Below, in pieces: positions 36,901 through 43,510 of a stretch of 64,000 nt of DNA. The stretch is from Desulfonatronum lacustre DSM 10312. GTDB taxonomy: Bacteria > Desulfobacterota > Desulfovibrionia > Desulfovibrionales > Desulfonatronaceae. The first letter of the stretch is position 1, and each line of letters starts with the position of its first letter. The notes below the pieces were generated by a model. The model saw only the letters and a list, made by a program, of their open reading frames with translations, did no database searches and was not told the DNA's origin. The stretch is taken from NCBI RefSeq assembly GCF_000519265.1, contig NZ_KI912608.1, positions 2,389,313 through 2,453,312 of the forward strand, in the 5' to 3' direction. The position numbers were made by a program, and so were the translations under genes.

Positions 36901-37038
36901 CAGGGAGACTATGCCGGGGCGTTGACCCTCTACCGGGACAGTCTGATGCTCAAACCGGACCCGCAAACCGAAGACCGGGTCAAACGCCTGGAGGCCTATC
37001 TGGGAATTCGCCGCATCAATCCGGTGCTGCCGAAGTAG
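30973..37038 (+). CDS. 2021-residue exported multidomain repeat protein
   Basis: A giant exported protein: signal/anchor FAGLFIGLFLAVLALNLILPGRLEAGF, then three carboxypeptidase-regulatory-like (CarboxypepD_reg) beta domains (about residues 50-310; VTVYLGGRHAATGAEGVAVFTGLPTG). Next are five tandem pre-peptidase-C-terminal-like repeats of about 117 residues, each with ERGAY-like and EWGDN-like motifs (Glu419, 535, 654, 771, 888). Ig/FN3-like and CARDB-like beta domains follow, with Asp-rich calcium-type loops (DLNGDGRED; TTGDGRPDRW; DGDGDGIVDH) and a short TPR-like end (EQEAIRLWEEARRRQVQGDYAGALTLYRDSL). Probably a surface or periplasmic adhesin/scaffold; no catalytic domain seen. ATG 30973 (GGAGGAG seven bases upstream) overlaps the previous stop. 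Confidence 0.83.
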   Translation: MTRLGLARRNLGSVRVAPRFAGLFIGLFLAVLALNLILPGRLEAGFSGPLAVQITASGSEGNATPLAGVTVYLGGRHAATGAEGVAVFTGLPTGAYALSVHHPGFDRVARQVEIPGGQRQPIPVQLESTQTQEWTAQVLMDGLDIPVAGARVDLIPKDVNAVLSGPVRMVSDWEGALSAVAVPHGRYGLEIQAMGFEPLRQELTIGEALETPAFLLRRLSESARLSVQVTDSGGKPLPDAEVVLAEVWPSGVLATGRTDMSGAVVFDNLRVGPINRPDAEGRMVVSRRTLTVRAEAQGHVPAVVRASLAGEPQEVRIALTPEVGRELREPGPNGSEPLELGVPVSFAISRIGQKYQFLLRLPEPALLKLNIAQGGPIGTHLRLYDGQGQLLQERGAYAGHANGFERAVAAGSYHVEISERGGNNASETPLTFTASSEPAVDPLEPNDSDDAASLLQPGEQMVGLIWPRGDRDVFRIQVERPGFLRIHDQGIALERHVIVRDAAGKMLGERGVYTNMPINLVVQVAPGLHFVEVREWGDNGESLTPYRMSVDLLPDDGVDDPPLGSGSVAAVRTLDIESLVGSTILPIGDIDVFSLAVPGAGRLHLQSSGKMERHVQLFDRSGKLLAERGAYSNGLLTFSWFVDGPETFFVAIREWGDNNWSPSAYVLSAWLEPADELDFLQRNDDIARALPLGLGETIHGSYFPMGDRDVFAVETDFPGYLRVSAQSPLETHLRILDADDALVAERGAYSGKTAELAPPVQAGRYFVMVGEWGDNNASVEPYILSVALDRVEPDETWPLADDPPRRLADGEARAFSIDHRGDRDRFLFDMPVAGDVTLSVAAPLETLIRVFDDRTGERLKEWGRYAPTRFNEVLPVQGPTRLRVELTEWGDNSASLEPGFIMLDTRNRSLVADMVRAQVDPLRPQRVVFQRHRTEYTDAPQRCGMDLNGDGREDVRLDGEEPVSGDFPEQGLYVVEAVCSGTDGQRSRQRFWVQATGPRDRAGMLVTVNNLSEGQVVSAPLTPQAQAVSFDGLPISRVEFFLDGKSLGSDGQPPYEAAVNWPGLSGGQHVLTVVARERGGNEAKLERSFVLSDYFDLTPPNGAMLTGETVTVSWQAPTFGPARVRYRPQGGDDEDWTEITGQSARQRVVRLPGLETGVTYEFQPLGGPDPAVDPGPIRVLTRVKGLAFGRAQYAANIRRDYDQRVGVSVRNNGDEPLMVRLESGQPEDPLMLASFVGTGSEDRPFALAAGEEREFQFAISAQNVNTEEHRIPIRIVSETGLSDESEIVVHVRLPHVELEWSDLGPSPGGMGRTLRLTNLGDALTDLSVQPAKAHAVVLSPTVRHGLLPRGARMDFVVTPRFYDGFTGVKTEILALGLDKTFAFPFAMQLEPGQAMHRVWLLPGIDPDDPMARNIEADLPERIDRARAVGLDELDWQNLGTGSDTTGDGRPDRWVLVRDGIEWTGTDGDGDGIVDHAAADVDRNGMSEFAALRRGDRWQPTNVVEAWLEMTFALRGARDSYKPHDVEVVLNDVVIGVLKDMLPEGNFSFRIPPNALRFDESGLPGDNRVGLRTTHLRGGHYAVNSDFRFKFRLTATPAWTVGASVEEARMQAVAMSGVSLTAPDLSLSAAQLEILGPAEPNAGDEMRLRFPVRNLGASTATDVAVALLRILPGGSREELARTTVPEVGLDQPSYGAMDWRIRGGLNNLALVVDPENMFDDPDLANNEALFTLTAAGDDTPPVLRILQPTVGVVQDTVVMLELEVDDEAGPVSPLVSIDRGLWTELPATRGRLGVPLLLQPGAHTIDVRVVDGSGNEASQTLELTIERTLPVARLISPVDGATVSESILSVDVQVPGDVGLVAARTAGGPWHKASLLGDVAQVELPLRFGSQTLEVMVADRHGAMRLLSAGITRTTQPTADERLSGPAASDQGLLWPHGHPNLEIDLFQASSGVLRRLAMNPEQEAIRLWEEARRRQVQGDYAGALTLYRDSLMLKPDPQTEDRVKRLEAYLGIRRINPVLPK

Positions 37039-37086
37039 GGCTCGGCAACCATACATATGATCACTTTACAAACCAGGAGAGGGCAG

Positions 37087-39144
37087 ATGGTGCAGGGGTT
37101 GATGAACCGGCTTGCCGTAGCTGTTAAAAAGGGAGGAAGGGGAATGCGTATTCTGATCGGTCTGTTGGCGGTAATCATGGTTGGTGGATTGCATGCCGCC
37201 GGAGCGACCCGGGCCTTTGGCGCAGTGGAACAGCAAAGCCAAGCCGGAGTTGAAATAGCCCACGGTCCGGATGGCTTGCTGGAACTGGAGCAGCAGGGTC
37301 AGGTCACTGTGCGGGCCTTACGAGCCTGGGGACGACTGCCTGATCATTTTTTGCAACTGGGACAACGGTTGCGTCAGGATCACGGACTGGATCTGTTGGC
37401 GGCGAACCTGGAGCAGATCAAGGCCTGGATTGCCCAGGCTGAAGCAGGAGATGCCGGGCTGGCCCCGTTTAAACAAGAGTTGTCCGATCTGGCGGCGTTC
37501 ATGCAAGGCGGGGAGTATCTTGACTGGCAGGATGTTCAGGACATGGCCACGGTTGCCCAGGGTTCTGTCGTGCGCCAGGATGGACGACGATGGGTCAGAT
37601 CGGAAAGTCAGGGGCTCAATCCGGCCGAACCTCAAGTTCATGAATCATCGACTGAAATACCTGATGTCATGGTTGAAGAAACACCAATACGGTCAACAGC
37701 GGCAGTGGGGCCGGAAAGTCCAGAGGTCGACGGTTTGGGAGATGTCTCTCCGGATGGAGCCGACCTTGTTGAGGGCCGGGAAAAGCCGGTGGCCGGTCCT
37801 GGCGCTGATCCGAATTGGGAGTGGCCCATGGCCGCACCGGAGAGCATGAATTTCGAGTTGCCGGAACGCGCCTTGGCGAAACAAGAAATTCGGATGTCCG
37901 ACGACATGCGCCACATGGCCTGGCTGGAGGGGGAGGAGGGACAAAGGCGCGTTCTGCTGAACGGCAATCCAGGCAAATGGTATGACTACATTGGAGGAGG
38001 CTATTCCCTGCACTTCTCATCCAACGGCGAAACGTTCTGTTTCGAGGCGGAGCTGGGAGAAATGGAGATCCCAGTATGCAATGGAGTTGAAGGACCCATT
38101 TTTGAAGATATTGAAGCTGTAACCATCAGCGAAGATGGAACTCGGACCCTTGTTGCCGGACGGGTGAGCAAGGGCGTGTACCGGTTGTTCCTGAATGGCG
38201 AACTGATTCGCGAAACAGATGCGGAGATTCGCAGACCCATCCTGTCCGCAGACGGCACAGTCGCTTGGTCGGAGAAAAACCGAGACAACGGTTCAGAAAA
38301 GATGATGACCTCACAGGGTCGCGAAGATCAGCCTTACCAGACCATCTATGATCGGAAATTTACAGCGGAAAGCAGTGACCTGCTGTATATCGCGGTAAAG
38401 GAAGACAGCCTGCGTTTTCTCGTACGCAATGGCGAAGAACTGCAGCCGACCATGGGCTCGGGATACAAGTTTTCAGCGACGCCGGACGGGGCTCATTACG
38501 CCTATGTCAGCCCCTGCGAAGAATTTCTGTCCTGCATGGTCATCAACGGACGGGTCGGTCCACCTTACGATAATATTTGGGATCCTGCCTTACTCAGCGA
38601 GGATGGAACACGTTCGGCGTATGTCGCCAAAACCGAAGATAGCGCAGCATTGGTGCTGAATGAGTCGGAATTTCGACATGGTTTCGGCAATCTGAAGAAC
38701 ATTGTCGGCCTGACCTTCAGCCCGGATGGTCGGCGCTGGGCAGCAGGACTGCAACTCGCGGACGACGAGTATGTTTTGATGGTGGATGGAGAGGAAATCG
38801 CCCGCCGGGCCGGACAGCCCCGGCAACTCGTGTTCAGTCCGGATGGAACCAAGGTTGCCTGGCTGGAAAAGCAGGGCCGGTTCTGGCGAGTTCTTTTGGA
38901 TGGCGTCGAGGGGCCCGGGGACAGGGAAATCTTTGACCAGGCGCCTCCCCAGTTCAGTCCGGACAGCCGACACCTGGTCTATTTTCATCGCGATAAGGAA
39001 AGGATGCACATCGCCGTATTCAACGGCCCGGAGCGCAGCCACGAAATGATTCCGCCCTATGCCGTCTTTTCCGAGCACGGAGCCATGTACATGGCCGGGG
39101 AGGGGCATCGCTTCCAGCGCATGATCCTCCCTTTGGACGAGTGA
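37087..39144 (+). CDS. Exported protein: VRALRAW module plus WD40-like propeller
   Basis: A 685-residue exported protein. The signal region (MRILIGLLAVIMVGGLHAAGATRAFG) is followed by the VRALRAW module (LEQQGQVTVRALRAWGRLPDHF...DLLAANLEQIKAWIAQAEAGD...FKQELSDLAAFM), shared with the S41 protease and the protein at 21641. A Pro/Glu-rich linker leads to a C-terminal PD40/WD40-like propeller (RMSDDMRHMAWLEGEEGQRRVLLNG, AVTISEDGTRTLVAG, PILSADGTVAWSEK, LTFSPDGRRWAAG, LVFSPDGTKVAWLEK, QFSPDSRHLVYF). The start is uncertain: ATG 37087 (AGGAG, seven bases upstream) and ATG 37144 (GGAGG, seven bases upstream, directly at the signal peptide) are both plausible. Role unknown. Confidence 0.75.
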   Translation: MVQGLMNRLAVAVKKGGRGMRILIGLLAVIMVGGLHAAGATRAFGAVEQQSQAGVEIAHGPDGLLELEQQGQVTVRALRAWGRLPDHFLQLGQRLRQDHGLDLLAANLEQIKAWIAQAEAGDAGLAPFKQELSDLAAFMQGGEYLDWQDVQDMATVAQGSVVRQDGRRWVRSESQGLNPAEPQVHESSTEIPDVMVEETPIRSTAAVGPESPEVDGLGDVSPDGADLVEGREKPVAGPGADPNWEWPMAAPESMNFELPERALAKQEIRMSDDMRHMAWLEGEEGQRRVLLNGNPGKWYDYIGGGYSLHFSSNGETFCFEAELGEMEIPVCNGVEGPIFEDIEAVTISEDGTRTLVAGRVSKGVYRLFLNGELIRETDAEIRRPILSADGTVAWSEKNRDNGSEKMMTSQGREDQPYQTIYDRKFTAESSDLLYIAVKEDSLRFLVRNGEELQPTMGSGYKFSATPDGAHYAYVSPCEEFLSCMVINGRVGPPYDNIWDPALLSEDGTRSAYVAKTEDSAALVLNESEFRHGFGNLKNIVGLTFSPDGRRWAAGLQLADDEYVLMVDGEEIARRAGQPRQLVFSPDGTKVAWLEKQGRFWRVLLDGVEGPGDREIFDQAPPQFSPDSRHLVYFHRDKERMHIAVFNGPERSHEMIPPYAVFSEHGAMYMAGEGHRFQRMILPLDE

Positions 39145-39265
39145 TGGACCTGCATCAATGGGGACATGCAACGAAATTTCCGTGGAACTTTCTGATTTTT
39201 CCGAGCGCCGGTTGGATTCTTGTTGCTTAATTTTAAACCACCTTCAAAACTGAAACGAGGTGTAC

Positions 39266-40948
39266 ATGGCACGGCCAATTCTATCCATGTCCATAATGTT
39301 GTGTCTGCTTTTTGCCGGATTATGCTGGACCTCGCCTGTCTCGGCCCAGGGCCGCAAGGGCGATGTCTACTTCGTGGAAACGGATGTGGATCTGAACCGT
39401 GACGGCTCGGCGGTGGTAGCCTATACCGTGCAGTGGCGGGTGGTGGGGGACCGGTTGCGGGGGTTTGTGTTTTCCGGGAATGACCGCTTGCGGGTGGGCC
39501 CGTTCAGTGAGAAATCCCATGCCGTGGACGATGATGGGAACCGGTATGATCTGGAAATCAACCGGATGCAGCCGGGTGCGTATGAAATCCTGCTGGCCCG
39601 TGGGCAGGGGGTCCGTTCAGGGCATGTGACCTATCGATTCTGGTTTCCGACAAATTTTGCCGCGGCCGGATATGTTGCGCCGACCACGGCCGAGGACGGG
39701 CGGGAACTGGTGGTCTTCAACTGGTCGCCGGTGCAGTGGGACGAGGCGGAGCGCCAGCGTCATTACACCCTGCGGGTGCATACCCCGCACCAACTGCCGG
39801 CGGATGTCATTGATCCGCGGGCGTATGTTCTGGAAAATGATTTCGTCCTCACCGAGCCCTGGGTCAACGACCGCTACCGGATCGACTACCAGCGCGGCGA
39901 GCATGGCCGACTGGTGCTGCTCTTTCACCGGGACTCGCCGGGCAACAAGTATCATTTGCGGGTCCAATATTACCTGCCGGCGGATTGGTTTGATTTGGCC
40001 GGGGCGGCGCCGCTCCCCCAAGCTTCAGCAACGCAACGCACCGACCCGGTTCGGACGCCGACAGGATTGGCTGTCGCGGAAAAGAGCTTCCGTTCTCTGC
40101 TGAACGGCAGCCCAAATCTGCTTTTTCTGCTCGGCGCTGCGGGACTTTTGGCCTTGTTCTACGTCCTGATGATCGGAAAGCAACGTTCCATGGTCAAAGC
40201 CCATCGCGGCCTGGATGAAATCCGCTGGGAAGGATTGGACTGGACCCCGCCCAAACTGGTGCTGGCCAACTTCCGGATCAAGGGCAAGGTTTGCAAGGAG
40301 CTCACTCCATTGGAAGCCGCATTTTACCTGGAAGTTCCCTTCCGGCAGATCCTCAGCGCAATGTTTCACTCACTGCGGCGCGAAGGCTATCTTGAAGTGA
40401 TTGCCGAGAGCCCAACCCTCAAGGCCAGGGTCCTGCGCCCGCCTGAAAACCAGATGGACATCTACGAGCGGATGTTCATCCACGCGTTTGCCAACGACGG
40501 AGAGTTGTCCCAGCAAGAGCTGGAGGAAATCATGAACATGGCCGTGCGGGCCATCCAGCAAAAGGCCTGGGATTGCGACGTGCAGGCCACCCAGGACTAC
40601 TGGCGGGAACGTATCGCCGAGTACGACCGGGAAGAGCGCGAAACCGCCGGCCGCCGGAACAATCGAGACGATTCCCAATACAATCGCTGGTACTGGTGGT
40701 ATCACAACAGTCACGGCTATTATGGTCGGCGGTATGCCTATGAGGACGACCCCTGGCGGCACGAATCCGTGATGCCCATGGACAGCGACCACCTCCAGCG
40801 CAGCTTCATCAACACCTCCCCGGCCTTTGACATGAACGTCTGCCACGACGCCTGTCATTCGGCCTGTCACTCGGCATGCCATTCCGCCTGTCACTCGGCC
40901 TGTCATTCCGCCTGCCATTCGGCCTGCGTCAGCGGAGGGTCGCGGTGA
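39266..40948 (+). CDS. DUF2207-like membrane protein with C-terminal Cys-repeat tail (probable rSAM substrate)
   Basis: A 560-residue protein: signal peptide to about residue 28 (AQG), a periplasmic beta-rich DUF2207-like domain (VDLNRDGSAVVAYTVQWRV...FWFPTNFAAAGYV), one helix at about 288-308 (LLFLLGAAGLLALFYVLMIG) and a cytoplasmic C-terminal half (LTPLEAAFYLEVPFRQILSAMFHSLRREGYLEV, winged-helix-like). This ends in an aromatic/His-rich segment (NRWYWWYHNSHGYYGRRYAYE) and eight cysteines spaced exactly four residues apart (Cys526-Cys554): CHDA, six CHSA units and CVSG. The predicted topology puts the tail in the cytoplasm, where the radical SAM enzyme encoded next could act on it. The next gene's GTG overlaps this stop. 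ATG 39266 has ACGAGG upstream. Confidence 0.82.
   Translation: MARPILSMSIMLCLLFAGLCWTSPVSAQGRKGDVYFVETDVDLNRDGSAVVAYTVQWRVVGDRLRGFVFSGNDRLRVGPFSEKSHAVDDDGNRYDLEINRMQPGAYEILLARGQGVRSGHVTYRFWFPTNFAAAGYVAPTTAEDGRELVVFNWSPVQWDEAERQRHYTLRVHTPHQLPADVIDPRAYVLENDFVLTEPWVNDRYRIDYQRGEHGRLVLLFHRDSPGNKYHLRVQYYLPADWFDLAGAAPLPQASATQRTDPVRTPTGLAVAEKSFRSLLNGSPNLLFLLGAAGLLALFYVLMIGKQRSMVKAHRGLDEIRWEGLDWTPPKLVLANFRIKGKVCKELTPLEAAFYLEVPFRQILSAMFHSLRREGYLEVIAESPTLKARVLRPPENQMDIYERMFIHAFANDGELSQQELEEIMNMAVRAIQQKAWDCDVQATQDYWRERIAEYDREERETAGRRNNRDDSQYNRWYWWYHNSHGYYGRRYAYEDDPWRHESVMPMDSDHLQRSFINTSPAFDMNVCHDACHSACHSACHSACHSACHSACHSACVSGGSR
40841..40936 (+). repeat. 12-bp in-frame tandem repeat encoding the CHSA tail
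   Basis: Eight 12-bp units encode Cys-His-Asp-Ala, six Cys-His-Ser-Ala and Cys-Val-Ser-Gly. Units differ at synonymous positions (TGC/TGT, CAT/CAC, TCG/TCC, GCC/GCA), so the protein sequence is kept while the DNA has drifted. The GGAGGG that serves as ribosome site for the radical SAM gene lies at the end of the repeat (40934-40939). Confidence 0.95.
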
Positions 40949-42423
40949 TCGGGTTGCGCCGCTTTTTCGGCGGACGCCGTACGCCCCCTGTGCCGCCTGC
41001 GTTGGGGTGGGTGGATGAATTCATCACCAATGTCCGGCCCTTCGTGGTGGTCCGCCTGGAGGACAATCTGCTCATCCGGATGCCCAACCAGGCCCATCGC
41101 CTGAATCCGACGGGGGCACAGGTGCTGCACTTTTTGCTGTCCGGCGGAAAAATTGGCGAGCTCGTCGCGCGGATCGGCGAACAACAGCTGGACCGGTTGC
41201 GTGATGTGGCCCTGTTTCTCCATGCAATCCGGCGCTGTCTTTCCGGTGACCTGCGCGAGGACAATGCCGGATGCGCCGTGGAAATCGCACCTTTGGAAAC
41301 GGTATTCAGCGCCTTGCCGGTGTTGTCCGAGATGGCCCTGACCCGACGATGCAATCTGCGCTGCGTCTTTTGCTATGCCGGTTGTGCCGGGGCTTGCGGA
41401 AAAGTGAATGCCGCGGGAAATCCGCAAGAAAAGGGTGCTGATACTTTGGAGATGAGCACACGCGAAGTGAAGACCATCCTGGAACGAATTCGCAACCAGG
41501 CCCATGTACCGTCGGTCAGCTTCACCGGCGGGGAGCCGACCCTGCGTCCTGATCTGCCGGAGTTGATTCGCCACGCGTCCCGAGAACTGAGCATGCGCGT
41601 CAACCTGATCTCCAACGGCACGCTGATCACGCCCGGACTGGCGAACGAACTGGCCGACGCCGGGCTGGCCTCGGCCCAGATCAGCATCGAGGGACCGGAC
41701 GGGGCCAGTCATGACGCCATCACCCAGGTTCCGGGCTCCTTTGTCCGGTCCTGCCGGGCGGTGGAGCGGCTGCGCGATGTCGGGATCACGGTGCATTGCA
41801 ATACGACCATCAATCGCCGCAATCTGGAAGTGGTGACGGACATGCCTGTATTCGTGCGCGATGTCCTGCATGGCGAACGGTTCAGCATGAACATGGTCAT
41901 TCCGGCCGGAAGCGCGAGTCAAAATGAGAATCCGGATCAGCAGTCCAACCCGTCGATCCTAGTACGCTATACGGAAATGGCCTCCGTGGTCCTGGCCGTG
42001 CAACAGGCCGCCGCGGCTGCGGGAGTGGAGTTCATGTGGTATTCGCCCACGCCGCTCTGCCTGTTCAATCCGATTCTGGCTGAGCTGGGCAACAAGGGCT
42101 GCAGTGCCTGCGACGGGCTGCTCTCGGTGGATTCCTTCGGCCGGATTCTGCCCTGTTCCTCCTGCGAAGATCCCATGGGCAATCTGCTGGATGAAGATTT
42201 TCAGACCATCTGGGAGCGGTCCGGCTCGACAACCTATCGCAACAAAGGCCTGGCGCATCCATCCTGTCGGCAGTGCGACCACTTTCCGTTCTGCCACGGC
42301 GCCTGTCCCTTGTACTGGCAGCATTTCGGCTTTGCGGAACTGGAGGATGCCCGCGGGTTTACCGCATGTCCCGCGCCCCGCATCCCGCTTGAACGACCTG
42401 TCGGCCGCACTGTCTCTTCTTGA
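40945..42423 (+). CDS. Radical SAM/SPASM peptide maturase with N-terminal PqqD-like domain
   Basis: A 492-residue cytoplasmic enzyme. Residues about 20-105 resemble a PqqD/RRE peptide-binding domain (LEDNLLIRMPNQAHRLNPTGAQVLHFLLSGGK). The radical SAM core has CNLRCVFC (Cys136, 140, 143) for the catalytic 4Fe-4S cluster and SFTGGEPTLRPDL. The SPASM region carries further Cys ligands: CSAC (386/389), ILPCSSC (404/407) and SCRQCDHFPFCHGACPLYW. Such enzymes install thioether, C-C or epimer modifications on ribosomal peptides. The likely substrate is the Cys tail encoded just upstream. GTG 40945 (GGAGGG five bases before) overlaps the upstream stop by 4 bp; the longer ORF from ATG 40876 reads the repeat in another frame and is rejected. 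Confidence 0.92.
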   Translation: MIGLRRFFGGRRTPPVPPALGWVDEFITNVRPFVVVRLEDNLLIRMPNQAHRLNPTGAQVLHFLLSGGKIGELVARIGEQQLDRLRDVALFLHAIRRCLSGDLREDNAGCAVEIAPLETVFSALPVLSEMALTRRCNLRCVFCYAGCAGACGKVNAAGNPQEKGADTLEMSTREVKTILERIRNQAHVPSVSFTGGEPTLRPDLPELIRHASRELSMRVNLISNGTLITPGLANELADAGLASAQISIEGPDGASHDAITQVPGSFVRSCRAVERLRDVGITVHCNTTINRRNLEVVTDMPVFVRDVLHGERFSMNMVIPAGSASQNENPDQQSNPSILVRYTEMASVVLAVQQAAAAAGVEFMWYSPTPLCLFNPILAELGNKGCSACDGLLSVDSFGRILPCSSCEDPMGNLLDEDFQTIWERSGSTTYRNKGLAHPSCRQCDHFPFCHGACPLYWQHFGFAELEDARGFTACPAPRIPLERPVGRTVSS

Positions 42424-42454
42424 ACAACCTTCACGCCCAAGAGAGGTTTGATCC

Positions 42455-43471
42455 ATGACCACTGCCAGTCCGCCCCGGGATCTTTCCGCAGGTTCGTCCC
42501 TGTTTACCCTTTCCGCCCAGGAGCAAGGCATTGTTGTTTTTCACTTTCGACCATCCATGCCTTATGGGAAACGCTTGGCTGTTTCCTTTGCCATGGTCGT
42601 TGCCGGATTGGTGATCCAAGCCTTGACCGGAATGTTCTGGGTTGGAGCACCTGTATTGTTTGCCGGCTCCCTGCTGCTCTGCGTCCGGGGGTATCACAAC
42701 CGGGTGGAAAGCGGCAGTTTCAATCCGGATGCTGCGTGGGAAAACGTGGACATCCAGCGCTTACGGGACTTGCAGGAGATCGACAAAAAAATGCTGCGCT
42801 GGAACCGCTCCTTCATGGACGTGACCAATTCCTGGGGCGTTATCACCCTGATTCTCGTGGCAGGACCAGCTCTTTACAGCCTGGTTCATCACCTGGAATT
42901 CGGTCATGGAGTCTTTGCGCCAAGTGTCGAGATGCTGCTGTTCAATGCGCTGATCCTGCTTACGCCGCACTGGGTAACGGGTACTCGGAGAATTTTGCGT
43001 CTGCCCAAGCTGATGGTCAAGGTGGAGAGTTTGCAGTCCCTTCTGGAGAATGCCGAGAAACTGGTCGGACCGGATCAGGTCACGGTGATAATGTTGCTCA
43101 AGGGCAAGACCAAGATCCCCGATGATGTCAAATTGCGGATTCAGATTCCCGATGCACCCAAGGATTTTCTGGGCATGTACGTCCAGGTAGTGACCAATGA
43201 CGTGAAGGGAACGAGTTATCCGTACGTGTATGTTGTTCTGGTTGCCAAACAGGGGTATGGCTTGGAGGCGGCCACGGCCGGGATTGCCCCGCCCAAGGGA
43301 ATTATCAAGGAATACCAGGAACAGGACGATGTGGAGATCATAGTTCTGCGCCAGCAAACCACCAAAACCAGCGGCTACCATACCAAACCCTCCAAGGCCT
43401 CGGTAATTTTCACCAACGGGCTGAACATGGCCAAGGCAGCGGTGAGCGGAGAGAATGGAACGGTATTGTAA
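42455..43471 (+). CDS. Membrane protein of unknown function next to rSAM maturase
   Basis: A 338-residue protein with four hydrophobic segments in two pairs: RLAVSFAMVVAGLVIQALTGMFWVG, GAPVLFAGSLLLCV, SWGVITLILVAGPALYSLVHHL and VEMLLFNALILLTPHWV. A cytoplasmic C-terminal domain of about 150 residues follows (VKVESLQSLLENAEKLV, LRIQIPDAPKDFLGMYVQVVTNDVKGTSYPYVYVVLVAK). No Cys-rich motif and no known family. GAGAGG lies eight bases before ATG 42455. The gene is 31 bases after the radical SAM gene and 39 bases before the M48 gene, so it is probably part of the same operon. Confidence 0.75.
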   Translation: MTTASPPRDLSAGSSLFTLSAQEQGIVVFHFRPSMPYGKRLAVSFAMVVAGLVIQALTGMFWVGAPVLFAGSLLLCVRGYHNRVESGSFNPDAAWENVDIQRLRDLQEIDKKMLRWNRSFMDVTNSWGVITLILVAGPALYSLVHHLEFGHGVFAPSVEMLLFNALILLTPHWVTGTRRILRLPKLMVKVESLQSLLENAEKLVGPDQVTVIMLLKGKTKIPDDVKLRIQIPDAPKDFLGMYVQVVTNDVKGTSYPYVYVVLVAKQGYGLEAATAGIAPPKGIIKEYQEQDDVEIIVLRQQTTKTSGYHTKPSKASVIFTNGLNMAKAAVSGENGTVL

Positions 43472-43510
43472 TTGTTGTGGGCGAGTATCAGCAAGGAAAA
43501 GGAGAACCTC

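Noticed and set aside
39210-39229. Sigma-54-like site TTGGATTCTTGTTGCTT before the DUF2207-like gene
   Set aside because: GG and GC are 9 bases apart, not 10; this spacing is not tolerated by sigma-54.
40841-40936. CRISPR-like short repeats
   Set aside because: Units are contiguous 12-bp in-frame codons without spacers.
40876-40944. Longer N-terminus of the radical SAM protein from ATG 40876
   Set aside because: It reads the CHSA repeat in another frame (MPFRLSLGLSFRLPFG). GTG 40945 has a good ribosome site and the standard 4-base overlap.
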